From contig NZ_BDBK01000008.1 in the NCBI RefSeq assembly GCF_001612945.1, positions 310,001 through 374,000 on the forward strand: DNA of 64,000 nt. Direction: 5' to 3'. Positions 35,520 through 43,769 of this stretch are shown here, piece by piece. Both the position numbers and the translations under genes were made by a program. Positions within the stretch are counted from its first letter, which is position 1. Each line of letters starts with the position of its first letter. The DNA is from Nocardia inohanensis NBRC 100128. Its GTDB lineage: Bacteria; Actinomycetota; Actinomycetes; Mycobacteriales; Mycobacteriaceae. The notes below the pieces were generated by a model. It had not been told where the DNA came from and ran no database searches. It worked only from the letters and a program-made list of their open reading frames with translations.

Positions 35520-37010
35520 ATGACGGCACTGCATGAGGTGCGATCGGGGACGGTGCTGGTCGAGCGGGCGCGGGCGGCGCAGACGGGGTGGGGTGCGCTC
35601 GAGGTCGAGGAGCGGGTGGCGATGCTCGGGCGGCTGCCGCGGGTTTTGCTGCGGAATCTGGATCGGATCGCGGATGTGATCGTGGCCGAGAACGGGAAGC
35701 CGCGGGCCGAGGCGCTGGCGCACGAGGTGGTGCCGGGGATCGCTCTGGCTCGCCGGCATCTGGGGGCGGCGGTGGCGACGCTCGGTCCGGCGCGGATCAG
35801 CTCGTTGACCGCGCCGCATCGCAAAACCGTTCGGCTGCATCGGCCTTACGGGGTGGTGGTGGCGATCGCGCCGTGGAATCTGCCGTTTCTGATTCCGTTC
35901 AGCCAGGTACTGCCCGCGCTGCTGGCCGGGAATTCGGTGGTGCTCAAGCCTTCCGAGCTCACGCCGCGAGTGGGCGAGGTGCTGGTGGAGCTGTTCGCCG
36001 AGGCGGGCCTGCCGGACGGGGTGCTCCAGCTCGCGCTCGGCGATGGGACGCTGGGCGCGGAATTGATTTCGGCGGGGCCGGACAAGGTGCTGTTCACCGG
36101 GTCGCTGGCCACCGGCCGCAAGGTGATGGCCGCGGCGGCGGCGTTCCCGATTCCGGTCGGGCTGGAACTGGGCGGTGTGGACGCGGCGATCGTGCTCGAG
36201 GACGCCGACCTGGAATTCACCACCTCGGCGGTCGCGTGGGGCGCGAATTTCAATGGGGGACAAGCGTGTTGCTCGATCGAGCGGGTGCTCGTGCACACCG
36301 AGCTGTATGAGCCGTTCCTGGCGCGGCTCGCGGACAAGCTGCGGCGAATCGACGTTCGCACCGATCTCGCGCCGGCCATCGACGAACGGCAGCACCGGGT
36401 CTGGCAGCGGCATCTCGAGGCGGCGCGGGCAGCCGGGCTCACCGTGCAGGGCGGTGAACAACTGGCGGACCGGCACATCACGTCCGCTCTGATCAGCGGT
36501 GATCAGGTGACCGAGGCCGAGGTGTGGATCGAGGAGACGTTCGGGCCGGTAGTCGCGGTGGCCAGGTTCGACACCGACGCCCGAGCGGTCGAGCTCCATA
36601 ATGCGAGCGAATACGGGCTGACCGCGAGCGTGTTCTCCGGCGATGTGGCCCGCGCCCGCACTCTGGCGGCGCGACTGCGTGCCGGTTCGGTGGCGATCAA
36701 TGATGTTGCCGCGACGCTGTACTCGACGCCCGAACTGCCGTGGGGCGGAATCGGGCGCTCCGGGTTCGGCCGCTCGCACGGCGTGGACGCGCTGCTCGAC
36801 GCCTGCTGGGTGCAGGTGGTGGACGCGCCGCGCGGACCGGCCTTCGGACCGAAACGCCCCTGGTGGTATCCCTACGGGCCCGAATTGGAGGACGCGTTCC
36901 GCGAACTCGCCGCCGGGGTCGCCGCACCCGGCCCGGCCGGTTTGGTGGGCGGCGCGCAACGTGCCGGCCGCCGCCTGCTCACCATGCTCAGCCGGCAGCC
37001 GAAGCTTTGA
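35520..37010 (+). CDS. Aldehyde dehydrogenase family protein
   Basis: A 496-aa NAD(P)-dependent aldehyde dehydrogenase. The cofactor region is 'GVVVAIAPWNLPFLIPFSQV' and 'VVLKPSELTP', the general-base Glu is in 'GLELGGVD', and the catalytic Cys is in 'NGGQACCSIERVL'. The C-terminal ~40 residues extend past the usual end. The ATG at 35520 is in-frame behind a TTG at 35502. It is the first gene of an operon with the AttH-like gene (39-base gap) and the GMC oxidoreductase gene (16-base gap), so it may oxidise the aldehyde made by the GMC enzyme. Confidence 0.88.
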   Translation: MTALHEVRSGTVLVERARAAQTGWGALEVEERVAMLGRLPRVLLRNLDRIADVIVAENGKPRAEALAHEVVPGIALARRHLGAAVATLGPARISSLTAPHRKTVRLHRPYGVVVAIAPWNLPFLIPFSQVLPALLAGNSVVLKPSELTPRVGEVLVELFAEAGLPDGVLQLALGDGTLGAELISAGPDKVLFTGSLATGRKVMAAAAAFPIPVGLELGGVDAAIVLEDADLEFTTSAVAWGANFNGGQACCSIERVLVHTELYEPFLARLADKLRRIDVRTDLAPAIDERQHRVWQRHLEAARAAGLTVQGGEQLADRHITSALISGDQVTEAEVWIEETFGPVVAVARFDTDARAVELHNASEYGLTASVFSGDVARARTLAARLRAGSVAINDVAATLYSTPELPWGGIGRSGFGRSHGVDALLDACWVQVVDAPRGPAFGPKRPWWYPYGPELEDAFRELAAGVAAPGPAGLVGGAQRAGRRLLTMLSRQPKL

Positions 37011-37049
37011 CCGCCCTGCCGGGCTCATCGAATCAGAGGTCTCGAATCC

Positions 37050-38063
37050 ATGTCTGCTCTCCTACAGAACAATCCGCGCCTGACCCCGGGCGGCGACCAT
37101 GTCGAATCGTGGTTCGTGCGCGCGAATGATCCGCATTCGCCACGCGCTCTGTGGATCAAGGCCACCGTCCTGACCTCCCGGGACGGGACCGCGATCGCGC
37201 AAGCCTGGTGCAGTGTGTTCGACGGGGATCGGGTCAAGGCGTGGTGCGCCGATATTCCCTTGTCGGCGGCGGTTTTCGACGCGGACGAGAAGGGGCAGGA
37301 CCACACGGTCGGACCGCTGCGATTGCAGTTGAATGCCGACGGCGGTAGTTCGCGCGGTGTGCTGGCGGACGAGTCGGCGCGCGTGGAATGGGGATTCGAG
37401 TTCGCCAAGACGCCGATCGTCGGAGAGCCGCTGTCGATGTTGCCGACCGACCGGCTGCTCGACGCGAAGTTCCCGAGCAACAAGCTGGTCACGCCGTTTC
37501 CGGTGGCGGCGGTCAGCGGGTACCTGGAATGGGCTGGTGAACGCTGGAATCTCGATGGGTGGCACGGCATGCAGGGCCACAACTGGGGGACTGCGCACAG
37601 TCCCGAATACGCCTGGGGGCATTGCGTTTTCACCGATACCAACGGCGGTGAACCGTTCGCCGTGCTGGAGGGTGCGTCCGGCCGGACTCGGATCGGCAGC
37701 CGCGTCACCCCGCTGCTTTCCATGCTGGTGATCCGGCGCGGCGACCAGGAGTACCGCTTCGACCGGATCCTCGATCTGTGGCGGCAGCAGCCACGCCTGG
37801 ATTTCCCCGACTGGACACTGCGCATGCGCGGCCGCGACGGGACCGCCACCTTGCGGATGAGCGGTGCGCCGGAACGCATGGTGTGCCTGGCCTATCGCAA
37901 TCCGGCCGCGCCGACCAGCTATTGCCTCAATTCCAAGACCGCGACGGTGTCGGTGCATGTCGAACCGATCAACGCCAATGCCTTCCGATTGCGCAGCGAG
38001 CACGCGGGCGCACTGGAATTCCTGACCCCGCGACCGCATCCCGCCGTGCGCCCGATCGTGTGA
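37050..38063 (+). CDS. AttH / hydroxyneurosporene synthase (CrtC)-like protein
   Basis: A 337-aa beta-rich protein. The block 'WHGMQGHNWGTAHSPEYAWG' is the signature of the AttH/CrtC/tocopherol-cyclase-like fold, two stacked lipocalin barrels that bind hydrophobic prenyl or sterol-like molecules. CrtC hydrates a carotenoid double bond; whether this member is an enzyme is unknown. It sits between an aldehyde dehydrogenase and a GMC oxidoreductase under one promoter, which suggests a lipid or terpenoid catabolic task. Confidence 0.75.
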   Translation: MSALLQNNPRLTPGGDHVESWFVRANDPHSPRALWIKATVLTSRDGTAIAQAWCSVFDGDRVKAWCADIPLSAAVFDADEKGQDHTVGPLRLQLNADGGSSRGVLADESARVEWGFEFAKTPIVGEPLSMLPTDRLLDAKFPSNKLVTPFPVAAVSGYLEWAGERWNLDGWHGMQGHNWGTAHSPEYAWGHCVFTDTNGGEPFAVLEGASGRTRIGSRVTPLLSMLVIRRGDQEYRFDRILDLWRQQPRLDFPDWTLRMRGRDGTATLRMSGAPERMVCLAYRNPAAPTSYCLNSKTATVSVHVEPINANAFRLRSEHAGALEFLTPRPHPAVRPIV

Positions 38064-38079
38064 ACGGAGTACCTCCGCT

Positions 38080-40545
38080 ATGCCTTTGACCTTCTTCGAA
38101 ACCATGAGCGGCGAACTGTACGACGCCGACGGGCACCCGCATCACGTGGCCATGGATCTGCGCTGCGAGTCCGGGCGCGCGCTCGGCTTCGTCACCAATG
38201 GCCGGGCCCGCATCACCGGAACCCTGCGCGCCGCACCGTGGGTGGAGGGCGCGGCCGTGATCGGAACGCTGATCGCGTTGCCCGTCACCAAGCGCTCGAT
38301 GAGCTACGAACTGGACTTCCGCGACGACGATGAACGCGCCTGGCGGTTGACCGGCCGCAAGGATGTACGTTGGGGACGCGGCACGCACGCCAGCCTCACC
38401 AACCTCGACACCACCCTGTGGTGTGAAGGCCGCGAGATGGCGCACGGGCGAATGCAGTTCTTCGCCAACGACTATCCGAGTTTCCTGCGCTCGTTCCAGC
38501 CGTGGGTGTCGCTGCGCGCCGACCTGCCCGACGGGGGCAAGGCCGGGACCGCGTTCAGCGACCGTCAGCGCGCAACCCTGCACGCCCTGGCTGTCACGCT
38601 CTTCGCATCCGATGGCGCGGTGCCCGCGGCGGACGCGACCACCGTCGACCGCGCCGAAGCACTCATCGCCGAGATGACCCCGCTCATGCGCTCCGGACTG
38701 CGCGTGGCGCTGCGCTCCCTCGAAGCCGCCGCCCGCGCCCGTCACGGCAAGGGCTGGGCCGCCCTCTCCCCGGAGGCGCGGCGCGCACTGCTCGCCGAGG
38801 CACGCGGCAACCGCGCACTGCGCCACGCCCTGGACGCCGTCGAAACACCGCTGCGCATCGCCCATTTCAGTGACCGCCGCTACCTCGATGCGATCGGCGC
38901 ACCCCGATACCCTGCGCCGACCACCGCCCCCGCAGCTCTCGGCAGCCCCGCCGGGCCGGGCGCTAGCACCGGGGCGGGGAGCGACCTCGGTGGATCCGAT
39001 ACGAAGCGCGGACTCGGCATCGGCGCGGTCCAGCCCGGCTGGATGGCCAATGTGTCCGCGCCCGGACAGCTTTCGCGCCAGGACCTGGTCGACTGCGATG
39101 TCGTGGTCATCGGTTCCGGTGCGGGCGGCGGCGCGGTGGCCGCGCGCCTGACCGAACAGGGGCTCGGTGTGGTGATCGTGGAGGAAGGTGATTACGCGGG
39201 CCGGGCGGAGTTCGCGGGCGAGCTGCTCGATCGGACGCGGAAGTATTGGCGCGACGGGGGATACAACCTCGCGGTCGGCAACACCGTGCTGGGCATCAGT
39301 ACCGGTCGGATCGTGGGCGGGACCACCGCGATCAATTCGGGGACGGCGTTCCGCACTCCGGACGCGGTGCTGCACGAGTGGCGGGCAAACGGATTCCCCG
39401 CCGACTTCGCTCCGGAGAGCTTCGGCGCATTCCTCGACGAAGTGTCGGCCGAGCTGGGGATCGCGCCGGCCGAGCGCAAGCATCTGGGGCGCATCGCCGA
39501 CATCATCGGGGCGGGCGCGGACGCGCTCGGGGAATCGCATGGACCGTTGCCGCGCAATGCCGTCGGCTGCGATGGGCAGGGGCAGTGCGTGTACGGCTGC
39601 CCGACCGATGCCAAGCGCAGCGCCAATGTCAGCTGGGTGCCGCGCGCGCTGAAGGGCGGGGCACAGTTGTTCACGGGCATGGGGGTCACGCGGGTGCTGA
39701 TGAACGGGCGGCGCGCGATCGGGGTGCTGGCCGAGGGGCAGGACGCGCACGGTGCGCCGCGCATGCTGGAGATCCGGGCGCGGGCGGTGGTGGTGGCCAC
39801 GGGCACGCTCATGACGCCGTTGTTGCTGCGCCGCAATGGGATCACCCTGCCCGCTCTGGGCCGGAATCTGTCGGTGCATCCGTCGCTGGGCGCGATCGCG
39901 ATCATGCCGACGGCGGGGGACCCGTGGACCGGTATTCCGCAGGGCTATCACGTCGGCGGGCTCGGGGATCCGCGGGTCACCTTCGAAGGCGTCACCGTGC
40001 CACCGCAATTCGCGGCCGCCATGCTGCCCTTCCACGGTGCCGAACTCGGCGAATGGATGAACCGCTGGACCCACACCGAGCAGTTCGGTGCGATGGTCCG
40101 CGACACCGGCACCGGCAGCGTCGGACACGGTCCCGGCGGCGCACCCCTGGTGCGGTACAGCCTGTCCCCGCAGGTGCAAGCCTCCCTTCGGCACGCCTGC
40201 GCGGGGTTGGCCGAGCTGTTCCTGCGCGGCGGCGCGCAGGCGGTGGCGCTGCCGATCGCCGGACTGCCCGCCGTGCGTGATCTCGCGGCCGCCCGCGCGG
40301 TCGCCGAGATGTCCTTGCATCCCCGGCAATTACGCATGATGGGCCCGCATCCGCTGGGCACCGCCCGCATGGGCGCCGACGCCCGCACCGCCGTGGTCGA
40401 TTTCGAGCATCGCGTCTTCGGCACCACCGGCCTGTATATCGCCGACGGTTCGGTGGTCCCCACCTCGCTGGGCGTCAATCCGCAGGTGACCATCATGGCG
40501 TTCGCCCTGCGCGCCGCCGATGCGATTGCCGCCGAATTGCGGTGA
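38080..40545 (+). CDS. GMC oxidoreductase with a long N-terminal extra domain
   Basis: An 821-aa protein, about 300 residues longer than a typical GMC enzyme. The FAD motif 'DVVVIGSGAGGGAVAARLTE' begins only near residue 340, and the C-terminal catalytic part 'HPLGTARMGAD...GLYIADGSVVPTSLGVNPQVT' holds the conserved His and Asn of cholesterol-oxidase-like members. Residues 1-150 form a beta-rich domain starting 'LTFFETMSGELYDADG', and 180-270 a helical linker. The likely reaction is oxidation of a lipid or sterol alcohol. It is the last gene of the GntR-controlled operon. Confidence 0.85.
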   Translation: MPLTFFETMSGELYDADGHPHHVAMDLRCESGRALGFVTNGRARITGTLRAAPWVEGAAVIGTLIALPVTKRSMSYELDFRDDDERAWRLTGRKDVRWGRGTHASLTNLDTTLWCEGREMAHGRMQFFANDYPSFLRSFQPWVSLRADLPDGGKAGTAFSDRQRATLHALAVTLFASDGAVPAADATTVDRAEALIAEMTPLMRSGLRVALRSLEAAARARHGKGWAALSPEARRALLAEARGNRALRHALDAVETPLRIAHFSDRRYLDAIGAPRYPAPTTAPAALGSPAGPGASTGAGSDLGGSDTKRGLGIGAVQPGWMANVSAPGQLSRQDLVDCDVVVIGSGAGGGAVAARLTEQGLGVVIVEEGDYAGRAEFAGELLDRTRKYWRDGGYNLAVGNTVLGISTGRIVGGTTAINSGTAFRTPDAVLHEWRANGFPADFAPESFGAFLDEVSAELGIAPAERKHLGRIADIIGAGADALGESHGPLPRNAVGCDGQGQCVYGCPTDAKRSANVSWVPRALKGGAQLFTGMGVTRVLMNGRRAIGVLAEGQDAHGAPRMLEIRARAVVVATGTLMTPLLLRRNGITLPALGRNLSVHPSLGAIAIMPTAGDPWTGIPQGYHVGGLGDPRVTFEGVTVPPQFAAAMLPFHGAELGEWMNRWTHTEQFGAMVRDTGTGSVGHGPGGAPLVRYSLSPQVQASLRHACAGLAELFLRGGAQAVALPIAGLPAVRDLAAARAVAEMSLHPRQLRMMGPHPLGTARMGADARTAVVDFEHRVFGTTGLYIADGSVVPTSLGVNPQVTIMAFALRAADAIAAELR

Positions 40546-40655
40546 CCGCCAACCGTTCCCGCTACAACTCCGGGCTGGCGCACTGCCAACGATCTTGGTA
40601 CACCTAGGAGACCATCAGGGGTGATCCGGATTACTCCGGGGATCGGGGAGCGACA

Positions 40656-40877
40656 GTGGGATCCAGAGCCGAACTGGAGCAGGAACTGGGCGGCCCGCTG
40701 GCCGCCCTGGAGCTGCTGACCGAGGCCGAGACGGCCGATCTGCTCGACATCTTCAAGCAGGCGCAGCGCACCGAGGCCGCGGCGATGGTGGAGGCGGTCG
40801 ACAAGACCGTGGGCGCGCTGCCCTGGCCGTTGAGCACCGCGGCCAAGAAGATCATGTTCGGGAACAAGCTGGGATAG
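40656..40877 (+). CDS. Small helical protein of unknown function
   Basis: A 73-aa, mostly helical protein ('LAALELLTEAETADLLDIFK') with a basic end 'AAKKIMFGNKLG'. The GTG at 40656 has GGGAGCG upstream. The stop lies three bases before the start of the 407-aa gene, so the two are translationally coupled. No family is recognised. Confidence 0.65.
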   Translation: MGSRAELEQELGGPLAALELLTEAETADLLDIFKQAQRTEAAAMVEAVDKTVGALPWPLSTAAKKIMFGNKLG

Positions 40878-40880
40878 GCG

Positions 40881-42104
40881 ATGAGCGATCTGGTGACCCG
40901 GGCCCAGCTGGAGCTGCTGTCCCGGACTCTGCACGTGCCCGTCGCCCGGCTCGAGCATCTCGAGAAACTCGGCGCGGACCACCTGTACGAACTCAACGAA
41001 GCACTCTCGAAAAAGATCTTCGCCCAGCACAATGCGACCTTCTCGCGCCTGAGCATGCTGGTGCCGATCATTCCGCTGAGCATCTCGATGCCGCTGGTGC
41101 AGCGCATGGTGCCGCCGGTGATGGCCGGGCGGGCGGCGGGCGCGATCGGGGTCGATCATCCCAAGAAGGCCGCCGAGGCGGTGACCATGCTGAATCCGGC
41201 GTACGCGGCCGCGGCGGCGCCGTACATGGATCCGCACGCGGTCGGGCAGCTCGCCGACATCGCACCGGTGAAACCGGTCATGAGGATCATCAACGAGCTG
41301 CTGGGGCGCGGTGACTACATCACCGCCGGACCGTTCCTGGCCTATGCCACACCGGAATTGATCCGGGCCGTGGAGACCGATGTGCACGATGACGAGGCGT
41401 TGATCCGCTCGGCGTCGTTCTCCTATTCGGCGGAGAACCTCAGCGTTATCGTGCGGCAGCTGCTGGAGGGTCCGGGCCGGCGCATCCCGAAACTGGTGCG
41501 CACCATCCTGTCCGGCTCCACCGAACTGCGCTTGGCCGGGCTGTCGGTCTTCGCCCGCTGCGACACCGATGTGATCGTCGGCATCGGCGACATCCTGTTC
41601 GATCTGGGCTCGGCCGAGGAGATCGCCGACCTGTGCCGCACCTTCGTCACCGGCGGCGCGATGGCCGAGAGCCTGCGGTTCGTCGGCCAGCTCAGCCCGT
41701 CGGCCCTGGACATGCTGGCCGCAAATCCGGTGGTCGCCGAAGCCGAGTACCTGGACGCGATGGCCGCCGCGGTCGACGGCAGCACCGATCCGGCGCTCTG
41801 GCGGGGACTGCTGGAGCTGGCCGAACGCACCGAACCGGCGGTCGCGCGCCGCATCGGCGGCAAGCTCTCGCACTTGGACCCGGCGACCGTGACCCAGCTG
41901 CCCGTCGTGCTCGGTCCCGGGCATCTGTGGCCGCCGATGCTGAAGGTGCTCGCCGTCGCCGAACCGGACGCGCAATCGCGGCTGGGCGAATTGTGGTCGA
42001 CGCTACCGGCATTGGAACGCCACGAACTCGAGCAGCGGATCACCGATCTGGGCTTGGGTGAGCAGTTGACGGCACTCACTGCGACCTTGCAGCTGACGCA
42101 CTGA
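40881..42104 (+). CDS. Unrecognised ~406-aa protein family, copy 1
   Basis: A 407-aa protein, helical and Leu/Ala-rich, with a HEAT-like layout of short helix pairs. A hydrophobic segment 'LSMLVPIIPLSISMPLVQRM' may touch the membrane. Highly conserved with the paralogue at 47867-49087: both share 'DYITAGPFLAYATPEL' and 'ELRLAGLSVFARC' (L or A at one position). It is coupled to the 73-aa gene upstream. The 3' end overlaps the convergent reductase gene by 29 bases. The function is unknown. Confidence 0.75.
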   Translation: MSDLVTRAQLELLSRTLHVPVARLEHLEKLGADHLYELNEALSKKIFAQHNATFSRLSMLVPIIPLSISMPLVQRMVPPVMAGRAAGAIGVDHPKKAAEAVTMLNPAYAAAAAPYMDPHAVGQLADIAPVKPVMRIINELLGRGDYITAGPFLAYATPELIRAVETDVHDDEALIRSASFSYSAENLSVIVRQLLEGPGRRIPKLVRTILSGSTELRLAGLSVFARCDTDVIVGIGDILFDLGSAEEIADLCRTFVTGGAMAESLRFVGQLSPSALDMLAANPVVAEAEYLDAMAAAVDGSTDPALWRGLLELAERTEPAVARRIGGKLSHLDPATVTQLPVVLGPGHLWPPMLKVLAVAEPDAQSRLGELWSTLPALERHELEQRITDLGLGEQLTALTATLQLTH

Positions 42105-42975
42105 CCTCCCGCAGTTCCTCGAAGACGCGCGCGAACGCCGCCGCCCCGTGCCCGGCCGCCACCTGTCGATCCACCAGCCGGGCCAGCGGATCGAGCAGAT
42201 CGGTGGCCGTGCCCGCGTCCTGCCCGGCGCGCACGATGGCATCGAGTGCGGCCTTCTGGAACGAAAGATGCTGCACCACGGCCGAATAGTCGCCCGAATC
42301 GATGGTCGCGCCGTACGCCGGCAACCCCTGCGCCATCGCGGTCACCCACGGCACGGCGCGGGCCGCGAACTCCGCGGCACTCACCCCGGCCGATCGCATC
42401 ATGGCCGCACCGTGGAAGAACCCGCCGAACATGGCGTACATGCCCGACAGCAGCGCGAAGTCCCATAGCGCGGCCAGGCCGGCGTCCGCCCCGAAATACT
42501 CGGCCGTACCGAGCAGTTCGAGCACCGGCCGCCGCGCTCGGAACACCGATTCCGAACCGCTGTAAAGGATCGAGGATCCGGGTGTGCCGATCATGGACGG
42601 CACCGCCATGATGCCGCCGTCGAGGAAATCGATGCCGTGCTCGCCCGCCCAGCGGGCCAGCTCCCGCGATTCCTCGGGCGCGGTACTGGTCAGATTGATC
42701 CACTGCTTACCGGTCAGCTCGGCCGCGATCGGGTCGAGCGTTTCGTGGATGGAGGTGTGATCGAGCAGCACCGTGATGATCACGTCCCCGTCGCGCACCG
42801 CCTCGGTGACCGACCCGGCTTCCACCGCACCCGCCTCCACCAGCTCACCGGCCTTACCGGGGGTCCGATTCCAGATCGTGGTCGGCACATCGGCTGTGCG
42901 GAAGGTGGTCACCAGCGCGCGGCCCATGTCACCGAGTCCGAGTACGGTAACCGTGTTCGGCCGAGTGTTCGTCAT
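42076..42975 (-). CDS. NAD(P)-dependent imine-reductase / beta-hydroxyacid dehydrogenase-like protein
   Basis: A 299-aa protein with Rossmann motif 'VTVLGLGDMGRALVTTFRTA' and NADP-type 'IWNRTPGKA' (Arg after the second strand). 'DGGIMAVPSMIGTPGSSILY' matches the imine reductase branch, in which the catalytic Lys of beta-hydroxyacid dehydrogenases is absent. The C-terminal helical domain mediates dimerisation. It is divergent from an HxlR regulator, which probably controls it. Confidence 0.85.
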   Translation of the reverse strand: MTNTRPNTVTVLGLGDMGRALVTTFRTADVPTTIWNRTPGKAGELVEAGAVEAGSVTEAVRDGDVIITVLLDHTSIHETLDPIAAELTGKQWINLTSTAPEESRELARWAGEHGIDFLDGGIMAVPSMIGTPGSSILYSGSESVFRARRPVLELLGTAEYFGADAGLAALWDFALLSGMYAMFGGFFHGAAMMRSAGVSAAEFAARAVPWVTAMAQGLPAYGATIDSGDYSAVVQHLSFQKAALDAIVRAGQDAGTATDLLDPLARLVDRQVAAGHGAAAFARVFEELREVSASAARSQ

Positions 42976-43057
42976 TGTGGGACAACTCCTTCGAATCCAT
43001 TGTGGTCGGTACCGCGCGCGCTGGAATCGAATCTGCCCACACCGGCGTCGGCCGGCA

Positions 43058-43082
43058 AGTACGCACTATTTGCTCGGGTACT
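43058..43082. promoter_or_regulatory. Candidate HxlR operator
   Basis: AGTAC and GTACT form an inverted repeat separated by 15 bases in the gap between the reductase and HxlR genes. HxlR/DUF24 regulators often bind repeats built on TACT/AGTA, so this is a fair candidate site. Confidence 0.4.
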
Positions 43083-43119
43083 GACCCCGAGGTGAGTATC
43101 GAGCCAGCGAGGACGGACA

Positions 43120-43539
43120 GTGGGCGAGAAGAGATCCGGGCCATACTTCTGCGGTATCGACGCCGCCATGGATGTGGTGGGCGGCAAATGGAAATCGCTC
43201 ATCCTGTGGGAGTTGCACGAGCACGGCACCCGGCGCTTCGGCGAACTGCGCCGCAACCTGCCCGGCGTCTCGGAGAAGATGCTCAATCAGCAGCTGCGCG
43301 AGCTCGCCGAGGACGGCATCGTGCATCGTGAGATCTTCGCCGAGATCCCGCCGCGCGTGGAGTATTCGCTGACCGCGGAGGGGGCGTTGCTCAATGCGGC
43401 ACTCGCGCCGCTGGGTGAGTGGGGCCGCCGACGGGCCGAGCGCATCGGCGCGAAGCGGGCGTACGCGCCGGGCCACGAAACACCCAGCGGCGAAACGTGT
43501 TTCCTACCGAGCGATCCCGCCCCTGACCGGACCGCCTGA
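43120..43539 (+). CDS. HxlR-family (DUF24) transcriptional regulator
   Basis: A 139-aa winged-helix protein. The start 'PYFCGIDAAMDVVGGKWKSL' is the family signature, with the N-terminal Cys11 that senses thiol-reactive electrophiles in YodB/HypR. 'RRFGELRRNLPGVSEKMLNQ' is the recognition region. The last ~25 residues run into the intergenic repeats that follow, so the C-terminus may have been extended by them. It is divergent from the imine-reductase-like gene and probably redox-responsive. Confidence 0.9.
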   Translation: MGEKRSGPYFCGIDAAMDVVGGKWKSLILWELHEHGTRRFGELRRNLPGVSEKMLNQQLRELAEDGIVHREIFAEIPPRVEYSLTAEGALLNAALAPLGEWGRRRAERIGAKRAYAPGHETPSGETCFLPSDPAPDRTA

Positions 43540-43665
43540 GCGCACTCGCTTTCGCTGAATCAGCGGCGGTCTCGCCGCTGACCGGACCGCGTGAGCGCTC
43601 TCTCGCTGAATCAGAGGCGATTTCGCCGCTGACCGGACCACGCGAGCGCACTCTCCCTGATTCGG
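43511..43665. repeat. Three imperfect tandem repeats of 51-55 bp
   Basis: A unit containing CTGACCGGACC, GAGCGC and CTCGCTGAATCAG recurs three times, with CTGACCGG at 43523, 43578 and 43629 (periods 55 and 51). A partial fourth copy (GAGGCGATCCCGCATT) follows. The first copy overlaps the end of the HxlR gene. The 51-base period is 17 codons, but no gene is supported here. Confidence 0.75.
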
Positions 43666-43769
43666 AGGCGATCCCGCATTCGAGCGGAAACCCGCGCCCG
43701 ATCTTCCGAGGGGAGCCCGGCCCCGAGCCCGCTGGAGTACCGGCGTGTCGTGGGACCGGCCGCTGATGT

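Noticed and set aside
37969..41975. Two very long minus-strand open frames
   Set aside because: They are antisense to the GMC oxidoreductase and the 406-aa family gene and show only GC-driven composition.
43511..43665. CRISPR array
   Set aside because: Only three imperfect copies, adjacent without spacers, and no cas genes in the window.
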